The position numbers and the translations under genes are program-made. Shown in pieces: positions 19,821-28,927 of a DNA stretch of 64,000 nucleotides. The notes under the pieces were generated by a model. That model worked only from the letters and a program-made list of their open reading frames with translations, searched no databases and was not told the origin of the DNA. Numbering within the stretch: position 1 is the first letter of the stretch; each line of letters begins with the position of its first letter. The DNA is from CAWDXG01 sp963822115 (GTDB lineage: Bacteria > Myxococcota_A > Polyangia > Polyangiales > Polyangiaceae): assembly GCA_963822115.1 (NCBI GenBank), contig CAWGGM010000020.1, positions 310,001-374,000 on the forward strand, read 5' to 3'.

Positions 19821-20321
19821 ATGCGAAACTGGTTCCTGGGCCTGGCAGGCGTATTGGTTCTGGCGGGATGCGGTCCTTCGTATGGGGGGCAGCCGGTGAA
19901 GACACCGGAGCAGCTCGTCGCAGATCAGGAAAAGATCGCCGACCAGGAAGCGAAGAGCAACAAGAACGACGACACGTCGGACACGGACGTCCCCGAGGAT
20001 ACCGACGAGCAGAAGAAGAAGGCCTTCGACAAGCACCAGGCCAAGCTCGAGCTCGCCCGCGCAGCTCGCTCGGCACAGACCTGCGTCGGCGTCGTCTCGC
20101 AGGACAGTCCAAAGGGCAAGGGGACGATGACGATCACCTTCGGCAACGACGGTCACGTCAAGAAGGCGACGATCGACGCCCCGTTCGACGGCACCGACAT
20201 GGGCAAGTGCGCGATCAACGCCATGAAGGCCGTGATCGTTCCGCCGTTCAAGGGCTCGGACGTCACGATGAACTGGGACGTCGATCTGTCGCCGAAGAAG
20301 AAGGACGACAGCAAGGAGTAG
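19821..20321 (+). CDS. Lipoprotein with TonB/AgmX-like C-terminal domain
   Basis: A 166-aa protein. MRNWFLGLAGVLVLAGC is a clear lipoprotein signal with lipobox VLAGC. Residues ~25-85 are highly charged and probably coiled coil or disordered. The C-terminal part (GKGTMTITFGNDGHVKKATIDAPFDG, then CAINAMKAVIVPPFKG) has the shape of TonB/AgmX C-terminal domains common in myxobacterial envelope proteins. The specific role is unknown. Confidence 0.7.
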   Translation: MRNWFLGLAGVLVLAGCGPSYGGQPVKTPEQLVADQEKIADQEAKSNKNDDTSDTDVPEDTDEQKKKAFDKHQAKLELARAARSAQTCVGVVSQDSPKGKGTMTITFGNDGHVKKATIDAPFDGTDMGKCAINAMKAVIVPPFKGSDVTMNWDVDLSPKKKDDSKE

Positions 20322-20335
20322 CCGCCAGCGCGGCG

Positions 20336-21694
20336 TCAGTGCAGCGCCACGTGGATGCGCCGGGGGGCCGCCACGATCTCCACGAAGTCGTGGGCGAGGG
20401 GGATACCGTACTGATCGCTCACGTCGAGGCGCAGTACCCACGGTCCGCGCCCGCTTCGCGGAGGAACCCGTGCCCGGAGCACGTTGCCGTCGCGGTGCCA
20501 TTCGACGTCGATCGGCGTCGTGCCGAGCGTCACGCGTGGAACCAGCTTGACGGCTTTCGCCGAGCCGTCGGCTTGGTGCAGCCGGACGCTGATGTCGATG
20601 GGATTCAGCGGCCACATCGCCCATTTCGGGCCCATGTGCGTCTCGACCTGCAGCTCGCGGCGATCGAGGCGTGCTGTCACGGTGTCGTCGGTGCCGGGCA
20701 CGCGCAGCAGCACGAGCGTGCGGCGTCCCTGTTTCAGCCCTATCGGGCGCGGCGCGTCGAAGAACTGGTGCGCGCCGGAGTAGGTCATTTCCAGGCCTTC
20801 GGCGTGCGTGAAGCTCGCCTTCTGGCCGCGCCCGAGGCGGATGACGCCGCTCGCATCCGTGTACGCACCTGCGGGGAGCGCCACGCCGATGACGTGCAGC
20901 GTAGTGCGCGCGGCGCGGCCCTCGAGCCCGCTTTCGTCGATCGCACGGACCGCGAGAACGTAGCTGCCCGGCGCTACCGCCGACACGTCCACATGCCGCC
21001 GATCTGCCGGCGTCGTGGCGCGCTTTTTCCGGACGCCATCGCGTAGCAGTTCCACCTCGTAGCCGGTCGCACCGTGGACAGACTTCCAGCGCAGACCGTC
21101 GAGGTCCGTGGTCGCGCCGGGTGACAGCCAGATCATGTGTGGCAGTGCAAGCTCGGGGGGCGGGAGCAGGGCCTCTGCCTCGATGGCTCCCTGATGGGTC
21201 GCGACGCGTGTCTTGCCCGGGGCCAGCGCTCGCCACATGGAACCAGAGCTCACCAGCGCCTGGCCGTCCATGTTGGCCACCGCGGCGCCCCGCGCATCGC
21301 CGACTGCGGCGACGTTCCCGGCGAGGGCAATCACGCCGAGTCGCCGCGGCGTACTGACGAGAACGGCCTCGCTGCCCGGGTGCTGCCGGGGCACTCGCAC
21401 GTTCACGTGTCCGCTGTCGAGCGCCACGCTCCAGGTCCTCGTGCTGTGACCCGGCAGAAGCGGCAGCTTCTGGGACCACTCCGGAATGCGCACGCGCGTT
21501 CCGGGGGCCAGGTGGAGCTTGATCCCACCTGGCAGCGCGTAGTCGGTGCCGTCGACGCCGGCCACGAACCAGCCCGCATTCGTGTGGCCTCCGCCACGGG
21601 TGATGCGTGGGCTTTTCGCTTGCGACGTGCAGGGCACGAGGATCAGCGCGGTCGCCAGCGCGACGCTTCGCAGTAGGCCTGCATCGCGTGCCAT
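20336..21694 (-). CDS. Secreted FecR-like / fibronectin-III-like protein
   Basis: A 452-aa protein with a signal peptide (ALATALILVPCTSQA). Residues ~40-180 form a FecR-like beta domain (LPGGIKLHLAPGTRVRI, VIALAGNVAAVGD), as used for periplasmic ligand sensing. Residues ~190-275 look like a fibronectin type III module (LRWKSVHGATGYEVELLRDG, YVLAVRAIDESGLEG). The C-terminal ~170 residues are beta-rich and unassigned. No adjacent sigma or anti-sigma pair was seen. It is convergent with the preceding lipoprotein gene, 14 bp away. Confidence 0.65.
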   Translation of the reverse strand: MARDAGLLRSVALATALILVPCTSQAKSPRITRGGGHTNAGWFVAGVDGTDYALPGGIKLHLAPGTRVRIPEWSQKLPLLPGHSTRTWSVALDSGHVNVRVPRQHPGSEAVLVSTPRRLGVIALAGNVAAVGDARGAAVANMDGQALVSSGSMWRALAPGKTRVATHQGAIEAEALLPPPELALPHMIWLSPGATTDLDGLRWKSVHGATGYEVELLRDGVRKKRATTPADRRHVDVSAVAPGSYVLAVRAIDESGLEGRAARTTLHVIGVALPAGAYTDASGVIRLGRGQKASFTHAEGLEMTYSGAHQFFDAPRPIGLKQGRRTLVLLRVPGTDDTVTARLDRRELQVETHMGPKWAMWPLNPIDISVRLHQADGSAKAVKLVPRVTLGTTPIDVEWHRDGNVLRARVPPRSGRGPWVLRLDVSDQYGIPLAHDFVEIVAAPRRIHVALH

Positions 21695-21958
21695 ACCCGG
21701 TACAACGGCAGAGCGCAGAGCAACTTGAGGGCTGCGTTGCCGGCCCCTTGGCCGGCAGGAGGGGCTGGTATCGCAGGATCAGGGCTTCTAGCCTGCGATC
21801 GCCGCGGTACTGGCGCGCGTTTAGCAGATCGTCCAGCTGCGGCATGCGTCTATGTGGCAATCGCTGTCGACCACGGAGCTCACGGATGGGCCACCACGTT
21901 CCCGCAATCGCGAGGGGCCGTGTCACAGGCACAGCGTTTGCTTGAACAGGATCTGTCG

Positions 21959-23812
21959 ATGAACTGCTCCGTCTGCAACCACGAAAACCCCGAGGGCGCG
22001 CGCTTCTGCTCGGGGTGTGGTGCGTTGCTCGCCGACAGTAGCGCGTCGGGAGCCGGGCTGGTCGGGCAGGTGCTCGGCGGGCGCTACAAGGTGCTCCGCG
22101 TGCTCGGCGAAGGCGGCATGGGCGTCGTGTACGAGGCCGAGCAGCGCATGGGCGAGGGGACGCGCAGCGTGGCCATCAAGACGCTGCTGCCGGAGCTCAC
22201 CAGCGACCACACGCTCGTTTCGCGTTTCCATAGGGAATCAGGGACGGTCGCGCAGCTCGAGCATCCCAATACCATTCGCTTCTACGACTACGGCGAGGCG
22301 CCCGACGGCGTGCTCTACATCGTCATGGAGCTCGTCAAGGGGGAGGCCCTCACCGAGCTCATCGAACAGGGGCCGGTACCGCTCGCGCGCGCACTGCACA
22401 TCCTCAAGCAGGTGTGCGGAGCACTGCACGAGGCGCACACGCTGGGCATCGTGCATCGCGACCTCAAGCCCGACAACATCGTCCTCACCACCCGCGCTGG
22501 CGAAGACGACTTCGTCAAGCTGCTCGACTTCGGCATTGCGGCGCATGTGGGACCGGACGCCGCGACCCGGACCAAGCTCACACAGCAGGGCATGGTGCTC
22601 GGCACGCCGCCCTACATGAGCCCGGAGCAGCTGGCCGGCGAGGAGCTTGGACCGGCGAGCGACATCTACTCGTTGGGCGTGATCGCGTACGAGATGCTCA
22701 CCGGCGAGCTGCCCTTCGAGGCCGACACGCCGTGGATGTGGGCCCACAAACACATGACCGAGCCGCCCCGGCCGATCGAGAGCTTCGAAGCCGGGCAGCG
22801 CGTGCCCGAGGCGGTGCGCCGCGCGGTGATGCACGCGCTCGAGAAGACGCCCAGCCAGCGGCCGTCGAGCACCCTCGAGCTGTACCGTGAGCTGTCCGGC
22901 GGAAAGACGACAGAGGACATGCCTGGTGCGGTGCACACCGAGCCTGGCTACGACGCCGGGCCGCACACTTCACCGATGCCCGCGCTCCAGGTTCCCGCCC
23001 CCGCACAGACGGCTTCGCCCGCTTTCCGCACGGCATCGGCACTGGCCGCGCCGGTGCGGCCGCCGCAGCCCAGGCGCGGCAGCCATCGCGGCTGGCTGGC
23101 GGCGTTCCTTGCGCTCGCCGTCGCGGGCGGGGCGCTGGCTGCAGGTATTTTCGTCTTCCAGCACAACACGACCGTGCAGCCGGCCGCTGGCGGCGCGGGT
23201 GGCACCACCCAGCTGGCGGGGAGCGCGACCGCAGAGATCGCGCCGCTGGTGGACTCCGCATCTTCCGCGCCGACGCCGGCCTCGGCGCAGCCCGAGCCCG
23301 AGGTGAAGCAGACGAGCCCGACTCCCCCACGGCGGCCTCCCCAGAAGAGCGAGAAGCCGCAGAAACCCGAAAAGCCACCCTCGATTCCCCCGATCAGCCT
23401 GCCCGCTCCGACGCAAAGCAGTTCGTCCCCCACGCCGTCGCCGTTTCCCCAGATCACGCTGCCGCAGCTGAAGCTGCCCACCGCCAGACCCTTGCCGCGC
23501 CAGCCCAAGCCCACACCCCCCAAGCCCGCCGGGCCCACGGGCGATGCGGCTTGCGCGCAGGCCAAGTCGCTGGCTTCGGGCGGCAACATCGAAGGTGCGG
23601 TGGCGATGTACAATCGCTGTCGCAGCACGGGAGGTAGTGCGAACGCGCTGCAGGCTGCGCGGGCGCGCATCCAGACCAGTGCGCCGGCGGCCGTCCGCTC
23701 GCGCGGGTTCAACGGCAACTGCGCCGGCGCGAAGTCCGCGGCTGCCGCGGCGAGCTCGATCGGCGCAGGCGGACCCGCCCGGGCGCAGCTCGCCAAGACG
23801 AGCTGCCGCTAG
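21959..23812 (+). CDS. Ser/Thr protein kinase with N-terminal zinc ribbon and one TM helix
   Basis: A 617-aa protein. Residues 1-25 hold a CxxC...CxxC zinc ribbon (CSVC, CSGC). The kinase domain (residues ~40-310) has GEGGMGVVYEAE, AIKTLL, HRDLKPDN with catalytic D168, LDFGIAA and GTPPYMSPEQLAG. A single membrane helix (WLAAFLALAVAGGALAAGIF) follows a Pro-rich linker. The extracytoplasmic part is Pro/Lys/Ser rich and ends in a TPR-like segment (CAQAKSLASGGNIEGAVAMY). It fits the large PknB-like families of myxobacteria. ATG 21959 is chosen because the zinc-ribbon sequence begins there; the longer frame upstream has no family sequence. Confidence 0.9.
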   Translation: MNCSVCNHENPEGARFCSGCGALLADSSASGAGLVGQVLGGRYKVLRVLGEGGMGVVYEAEQRMGEGTRSVAIKTLLPELTSDHTLVSRFHRESGTVAQLEHPNTIRFYDYGEAPDGVLYIVMELVKGEALTELIEQGPVPLARALHILKQVCGALHEAHTLGIVHRDLKPDNIVLTTRAGEDDFVKLLDFGIAAHVGPDAATRTKLTQQGMVLGTPPYMSPEQLAGEELGPASDIYSLGVIAYEMLTGELPFEADTPWMWAHKHMTEPPRPIESFEAGQRVPEAVRRAVMHALEKTPSQRPSSTLELYRELSGGKTTEDMPGAVHTEPGYDAGPHTSPMPALQVPAPAQTASPAFRTASALAAPVRPPQPRRGSHRGWLAAFLALAVAGGALAAGIFVFQHNTTVQPAAGGAGGTTQLAGSATAEIAPLVDSASSAPTPASAQPEPEVKQTSPTPPRRPPQKSEKPQKPEKPPSIPPISLPAPTQSSSSPTPSPFPQITLPQLKLPTARPLPRQPKPTPPKPAGPTGDAACAQAKSLASGGNIEGAVAMYNRCRSTGGSANALQAARARIQTSAPAAVRSRGFNGNCAGAKSAAAAASSIGAGGPARAQLAKTSCR

Positions 23813-23853
23813 CAGCGCACGTCGCGCACCAGTGCTGTCGCCGATACGGCCCG

Positions 23854-24054
23854 CTAGAGGAACCAGACGCCGAGGACGATCAGGAACGACGCTACGGCGA
23901 CGGAGACCAGCGCGGCGACCTCCCAGGGGCCGGTCCGCGGGTCGGTGAAGCGCAGCTCGATCGACGCGAAGCGGCTCGCTTCCCGATGCCTGCGTCCCGA
24001 CAGCGCCAGATTGGCTGCTCTGAGCGCGGGGTCGAGATGTTGCTCTTCGGACAT
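23854..24054 (-). CDS. Small tail-anchored membrane protein
   Basis: A 66-aa protein beginning MSEEQHLDPALRAANLALSGRR with one C-terminal membrane helix (VAALVSVAVASFLIVLGVWFL). The charged N-terminal 40 residues would face the cytoplasm. I do not recognise the family. The ATG at 24054 is chosen over an upstream in-frame start, which adds a basic low-complexity stretch. Confidence 0.5.
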   Translation of the reverse strand: MSEEQHLDPALRAANLALSGRRHREASRFASIELRFTDPRTGPWEVAALVSVAVASFLIVLGVWFL

Positions 24055-24159
24055 CGCGGGCTGCCTTCTGCCATGCCTGGCGTGGGCTGTCGAGGCTCGG
24101 CGGCTCGTGGCCTGATCACGGACGCTCCGGGGCAGCACCCGCCGGTCAGGCGGCCAACC

Positions 24160-27100
24160 TCAGCCCCCGATAAACCGAGCTTTTCCGCGAGATTCCCACC
24201 ACTCCTGGTAGCGGTGCTGGGCGCGCGCCCGCTCCTTCTTCGGCAGGTCGTCGTAGTAGCCGAAGTACTCCTTCGTCAGGCTCTTCAGCTCTTCACCGGC
24301 GGCGCGCCGGATGTCGGGGTCGTCGTGCATCAGCGAGTCGATGAGCCACTCGACGCGGTGCTGCTCCGAATGCTGCTCCCACCACTTCTGCCAGGCGTCG
24401 GTCTCGCGTCCGAAGTCCTGACGCGCGAGCACTTCCAGCGCCCAGTGAGCCGACTTGACGATGTCGGCGTTGTCGTCCGAAAGCAGCGGGACCAGGCGTG
24501 GAACGGCCCGCGCCTCGCGCAGGTCGGCCAGCGCTTCAATCGCCGCATGCCGGATGTCGTCCGACTGCTCGTCGTCCTCGGTCAGCCGGCACAGCCCATC
24601 GCGAAGTGCGGTGCGGCTGTCGTCGTCGCCGAGGAGTCGTCGCCCGGCGTACAGCGCTGCGCGATGCACGTCGGGATCCGGATCGACGAGTCGCCGCACG
24701 ACCGCGCGCGCGCTCTCGACGCCCGGCATCTCGCCCAGTAGCCGCGTTGCCCAGCTGCGCACGTCGGGGCTCGCGTCCGCGGTGCGCACCACCAGAAACG
24801 GCACCGCCGCGTGCCCGATCCGCGCCAGCACGCGCATCACCGGGCCGCAGTCCGACGCGCGCACCGGGGTGTCGCCGCGGCGCGGGTCGGAGGTGACAGG
24901 TCCAGGGAACACGGCGACCAGCGCGCTCACCGCAGGCGCTCCGATTGCGACGAGGTGGTCGCCCGCTTCGTTGTCGCCTTTCACCAGCCGGGAGACGAGC
25001 TCGCGGCAGTCGGCGTCCACGTCGACGATGACCGAAGGGAGCTTCAGCTCGTCCGACCCATGCCGGGGTGCCGGGGCCCGCGCTTCGAACGAGACGGAGC
25101 GCGAGGCGGGAGCGAGCGGCACTTCGCGTGTGCGGGTGTTCGACTCGTCTATCTCGATCCCGTCTTCGAGCTCGGTCTCGCTGACCTGGATCTGCGGTCC
25201 GCTGTCGACCTCCTCGTCCAGCACATTGTCGGGTACCAACTCGAGCTTCGGGCTGCTTCCCTCGCGGCGCGTCAGCGGCACTTCGGCGCTTCCGGCAAGA
25301 CCGATACCCGGATTCGTGTCCGAATGCGGGGGCGGAAAGCTGCCGACGCCCGGTTTGGTCGCGCCCTCTTCTGCGGGAAACGGAGCCGAGCCAAGCGCGC
25401 TCTCCCAGCCCTCCTCGGGCGGCTCTTCGGAGGCCGCTTCCCGCGCGCGCGGCGTCGACCGTCGGGTAAGAGGGAAGGCGGTCGCTACCGGCGTTGCATC
25501 TTCCGCTTCGAGGGGCCCCGGCGTGCCCTGCGGCGGAGTGGGGACGCGCTTCCCGGTGCCGACGGGAACCACGGGAGCTGCCAGACCGCGAATGGTCTCC
25601 TTGCGCTTCGGAGGCGGTGCGGATTCGCCCACGGAAACCGTCCGCGATGGCTGGACCGAGCCCGGCGCCGGAGTCGAGTCGGGCGCCGGTGTCGGCGCCG
25701 GTGCGGGGGACGACTCCGCTCTTGCCGGGACGGGCGAGGGAGCTTTCGCTGCTGCGGCATCCGCGGGGCCAGGCGTCGCGCCAGCCTGGCCCGGCGCGGG
25801 GATGGCCAGCGCCTGTGCCAGGGCCTGCGCCCGCTGTTCGGCGCTTGGCGGCGGTGCGAAACGGCGGCGCCGGCCAGCGGGATTGATCAGCGGTTGGGCA
25901 GCGGGCGCGGTTTCCGTCTCGCTCGCGAGGTTCTGCCGTGCGGCGCGCTTGCGGCGCATGATGACGCGTTCGAGCGCCGTTGCGACCAGCGGGGCGAATG
26001 CGATCACATCGCCGATCTCGGACAGCTCCACGTTCGCGTCGCCGTGGTCGCCGTACAGGATCAGCACGCAGCGCCCACGCACCACGATCGGCATCAGCAG
26101 GACGACTGCGCCCGTCTTGCGACCGAGATCCTTCGCCAGCCCCGCGTCGATGCCGTCATCAGCAAGCGCCTGGAGCTGGTAGGCGCGCTCGACCCTGGCG
26201 GTCATCAGCGAGCTGGGCAGGTCGAGCGGCACGCCAATGCCGGTGATGCGCCGGCGATCCGTTCCCGGACCGTTCGCGTCCCGTCCCTCCGCGATGTCGC
26301 CGTGCACGGCGAACAGCACCGCATACTCGAAGTACTGCGCCGCGTAGTCGAAGAAAGCGCGCAGGGCGTCGTCGCGAGATTCGGCGTCGAGCAGGTCCCG
26401 CTCCGCCATCGCGGCCGTGTAGGGCCCGCGGCGACGCACGCGGCGACGCCGTTCCGGTCGAGCGGCTGCAGCCTGCGCCCAGCCGGCAAGCCCGACCGAC
26501 GGTGGCTGCGAGTCATCGGCGGCCGCAGGGGGCGGCGTCTCGCTGATAGCTTCCGGGGACGCTGGCGTTGGCGGCGCGCTGACCGCTGCCGGTGCTCCGG
26601 CGGAGCGCGGCGTCTGTGGCGGCGGCTGCTCGACTGCCGGCGCGCCCTGGGGTGCATCGATGGGTGGCACCTTGGGTGGACGCGGCAGCTCGGGCACCGG
26701 CGCGGAGTTGCGGAGCGCGCCCGGCATCGAGCTCGGGCTCGGGTCGGGACGACCCTCCAGCTTGGCGAGGAGCCTAAGCGACCGCCGATCGAGCGGCAGG
26801 TCATAGTCGCGGGAGATGGCCTGGCGGATCCGGACCAGGGGCGCGGCGCGCTGCTCGATGCTCACGCCCAGCGCGAAGCCGAGATCCTGCTCGACCTCCG
26901 ACGGCAGTGGATCGCTGACGGCGACCACCAGCGTGCCGTCATGCTCCTCGATCGGATAGAGCCCATGCCTGAGCGCCAGGTCGCCCGGCACCAGCCGGAG
27001 TGTGCGCTCCTCGGCGGCGGGCAGCTCGCCGTCCGGTCCCGGTTCGAGCCCATGGCTCTCTGCCAGCAAGCGCGTCAGCTCCGTCTCGCTGACCGCTGCC

Positions 27101-27219
27101 AACTCGAGCAGGTTCGTGGCCAGATCGCCGCCGTAGAGGACCTGTCGAGCCAGGGCCTCCTCAACGTCGCGCATGGAGGCGACCTGTTGCTTGACGATAG
27201 CGGAGCTCAGCGTGGGCAT
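24160..27219 (-). CDS. GspE-N / GAF-like / HEAT-repeat protein
   Basis: A 1019-aa protein of unusual composition. Residues 1-~145 match the GspE/PilB N-terminal (MshEN-like) domain (SAIVKQQVASMRDVEEALARQ, LLAESHGLEP, LVVAVSDPLPSEVEQDL). This domain in relatives binds c-di-GMP or type II/IV secretion partners, but no ATPase domain follows. After a Pro-rich linker, residues ~275-415 resemble a GAF-like sensor (AFFDYAAQYFEYAVLFAVHGD, LMPIVVRGRCVLILYGD). A long disordered Pro/Ser/Glu linker precedes C-terminal HEAT repeats (~780-1019; for example HAAIEALADLREARAVPRLVPLL). The role is unknown; a scaffold for secretion or motility signalling is an inference. Confidence 0.75.
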   Translation of the reverse strand: MPTLSSAIVKQQVASMRDVEEALARQVLYGGDLATNLLELAAVSETELTRLLAESHGLEPGPDGELPAAEERTLRLVPGDLALRHGLYPIEEHDGTLVVAVSDPLPSEVEQDLGFALGVSIEQRAAPLVRIRQAISRDYDLPLDRRSLRLLAKLEGRPDPSPSSMPGALRNSAPVPELPRPPKVPPIDAPQGAPAVEQPPPQTPRSAGAPAAVSAPPTPASPEAISETPPPAAADDSQPPSVGLAGWAQAAAARPERRRRVRRRGPYTAAMAERDLLDAESRDDALRAFFDYAAQYFEYAVLFAVHGDIAEGRDANGPGTDRRRITGIGVPLDLPSSLMTARVERAYQLQALADDGIDAGLAKDLGRKTGAVVLLMPIVVRGRCVLILYGDHGDANVELSEIGDVIAFAPLVATALERVIMRRKRAARQNLASETETAPAAQPLINPAGRRRRFAPPPSAEQRAQALAQALAIPAPGQAGATPGPADAAAAKAPSPVPARAESSPAPAPTPAPDSTPAPGSVQPSRTVSVGESAPPPKRKETIRGLAAPVVPVGTGKRVPTPPQGTPGPLEAEDATPVATAFPLTRRSTPRAREAASEEPPEEGWESALGSAPFPAEEGATKPGVGSFPPPHSDTNPGIGLAGSAEVPLTRREGSSPKLELVPDNVLDEEVDSGPQIQVSETELEDGIEIDESNTRTREVPLAPASRSVSFEARAPAPRHGSDELKLPSVIVDVDADCRELVSRLVKGDNEAGDHLVAIGAPAVSALVAVFPGPVTSDPRRGDTPVRASDCGPVMRVLARIGHAAVPFLVVRTADASPDVRSWATRLLGEMPGVESARAVVRRLVDPDPDVHRAALYAGRRLLGDDDSRTALRDGLCRLTEDDEQSDDIRHAAIEALADLREARAVPRLVPLLSDDNADIVKSAHWALEVLARQDFGRETDAWQKWWEQHSEQHRVEWLIDSLMHDDPDIRRAAGEELKSLTKEYFGYYDDLPKKERARAQHRYQEWWESRGKARFIGG

Positions 27220-27344
27220 GACCGCACCCGGGGCGGTGGCCCCGTGCTTGAGGGGATTGTCCCGGGGGAACCGGGGATGTCAACGCGCATCGCCACCCAC
27301 CGGGACAGTTGAGCTCCCGCCGCGGCTCTGGCAGCACCACAGAT

Positions 27345-28115
27345 GTGACCGTTCACTCCGATCCCAGGCCCCCTCTGCTGACCCTGACCCTCGACCGGCC
27401 CAAGGCCAACGCTTTCGACCAGACCCAGCTGGATGCGCTGGATCAGGCCTTCCAGAAGGCCCAGGAAGCGCCAGGCATCGCCGCCGTGATCCTGCGTGGC
27501 GCCGGCGACCGGGCTTTCAGCGCCGGGGCGGACATGGGCGCGGTCGGACCGCTGGCGGAACCCGGGGGCCTTTCGAGCTGGACGGCCCAGGCGCACGGCC
27601 TGCTCGACCGGATTTCCGCATTTCCGGTGCCGGTGATTGCCGCAATCCAGCATCCGGCCGTGGGCGGCGGCTTCGAGCTGGCGCTGGCCTGTCATCTGCG
27701 TGTGATGGCCCGGAGCGCCCACCTGGCGTTGCCCGAGATCCAGCGCGGCTATCTGCCCAGCTGGGGCGGGGTCGAACGGCTGGTCCCGCTCGCGGGTCTC
27801 GGCCTCGCTCTGGACATGCTGCTGACCGGACGCCGGGTTCCGGCGGAGGAGGCGCTGTCGCGCGGGATCGTGCACCGCGTCGTCGACGACGCCGAGGCCG
27901 AGGCGCAGAAGCTGGCCGAGCATATCGCCGGGCTGCCCCCGCTGGCAGTCAAGGCGGCGCTCGCCCAGATCGCGGGCGTGGCGCGCGGCGACGAGGTCGC
28001 GCGCATCCGCGAGCGCGAGCTGGCCGATCTCGAGAAGCTCGTCCGGACCGAGGACACGGTCGAAGGCGTGCTGGCGTTCTTCGAGAAGCGCACGCCGAAG
28101 TTCAAGGGCCGGTAG
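27345..28115 (+). CDS. Enoyl-CoA hydratase/isomerase family protein
   Basis: A ~256-aa crotonase. The substrate-binding motif FSAGADMGAVG forms half the oxyanion hole, and HPAVGGGFELALACH forms the other. Both catalytic Glu positions of hydratases are retained: in GGGFELA and in ALPEIQRGYLP. Hydration of enoyl-CoA is therefore likely; the acyl substrate is unknown. GTG 27345 gives the usual short N terminus. A TTG at 27309 would add 12 residues. The box genes are 21 kb away, so a link to benzoate is not implied. Confidence 0.85.
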   Translation: MTVHSDPRPPLLTLTLDRPKANAFDQTQLDALDQAFQKAQEAPGIAAVILRGAGDRAFSAGADMGAVGPLAEPGGLSSWTAQAHGLLDRISAFPVPVIAAIQHPAVGGGFELALACHLRVMARSAHLALPEIQRGYLPSWGGVERLVPLAGLGLALDMLLTGRRVPAEEALSRGIVHRVVDDAEAEAQKLAEHIAGLPPLAVKAALAQIAGVARGDEVARIRERELADLEKLVRTEDTVEGVLAFFEKRTPKFKGR

Positions 28116-28122
28116 CTCCAGG

Positions 28123-28860
28123 CTAGTTCACCAGGAACCACTTCACCCCTGGCTTGACCTCGAGGTGCATGTGGCTGTCGTGGGCCTTGTTGAAGTGCGG
28201 CGAGAGCATGTACGTGAAGAGCCGTTCGTCCGCCGCCTGGCACAGGATGCTCTGCAGCTCGCGCCCTTTTTCGTTTTTCAGGCGGCGCGCGCCCGGCCCG
28301 CACGTCTTCGCGCCGATGCTCGATGACCAGTCCGGTCCGACGCGGAGCCATTCGCCGTCGCGTTTCCTGAGCGCGCCCACGTCGATGGCCAGTCCGCCCG
28401 CGTGGCGGAAGCGCTTGCCGTGCGCGTCGGGCGGCAGCTCGGCCGAAGGCCGGTACATGGTGAAGTGCACGACCTCCACCACGTCGTGATAGGCGAGGAT
28501 CCTGCAGAAATCGTCCAGCGCGAGCGCCAGCCGCGCGTCCAGGATCTCGAACGGCGATTCGCGCCGCTTCGCCGCCGGCAGCGACGAATGGATCCACACG
28601 CCGTGCAGGCGCCCGGTAAGCCGGATCGGTGCGCGAACCCCGCTCGTGGGCGGCTCGGCGAGCTCGTAGGGCACCCCGCGCCGATCGAGCTCGGCGTAGG
28701 CCTGTGCGTTCGTCAGGTTCGCGTAGTGGTAGGCCGGCGACGCCTGCACGACCGACGCCGGCGGAACCTCCAGATACTTGTTCGACGCTGCCGCTGGAGT
28801 CGCCACGCAGGCGACCGCACAGCCGAGTGCGAACAGAAGCGGTGAAGCGCAGAAGCGCAT
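28123..28860 (-). CDS. Extensin-like peptidase (M15-type fold), secreted
   Basis: A 245-aa protein with signal peptide MRFCASPLLFALGCAVACVAT. The C-terminal domain resembles the bacterial extensin-like family, related to D-Ala-D-Ala carboxypeptidases. Probable zinc ligands are His and Asp in FRHAGGLAIDVG and His in DSHMHLEVKPG. It probably acts on peptidoglycan peptides in the periplasm. It is convergent with the enoyl-CoA hydratase gene, with seven bases between stops. Confidence 0.75.
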   Translation of the reverse strand: MRFCASPLLFALGCAVACVATPAAASNKYLEVPPASVVQASPAYHYANLTNAQAYAELDRRGVPYELAEPPTSGVRAPIRLTGRLHGVWIHSSLPAAKRRESPFEILDARLALALDDFCRILAYHDVVEVVHFTMYRPSAELPPDAHGKRFRHAGGLAIDVGALRKRDGEWLRVGPDWSSSIGAKTCGPGARRLKNEKGRELQSILCQAADERLFTYMLSPHFNKAHDSHMHLEVKPGVKWFLVN

Positions 28861-28927
28861 GGGGGCTGACTTTGAGGGATCGCTGGATGAAATGGAAGTT
28901 TGTGCCCGGCCTCGACCGGACGCTTGT

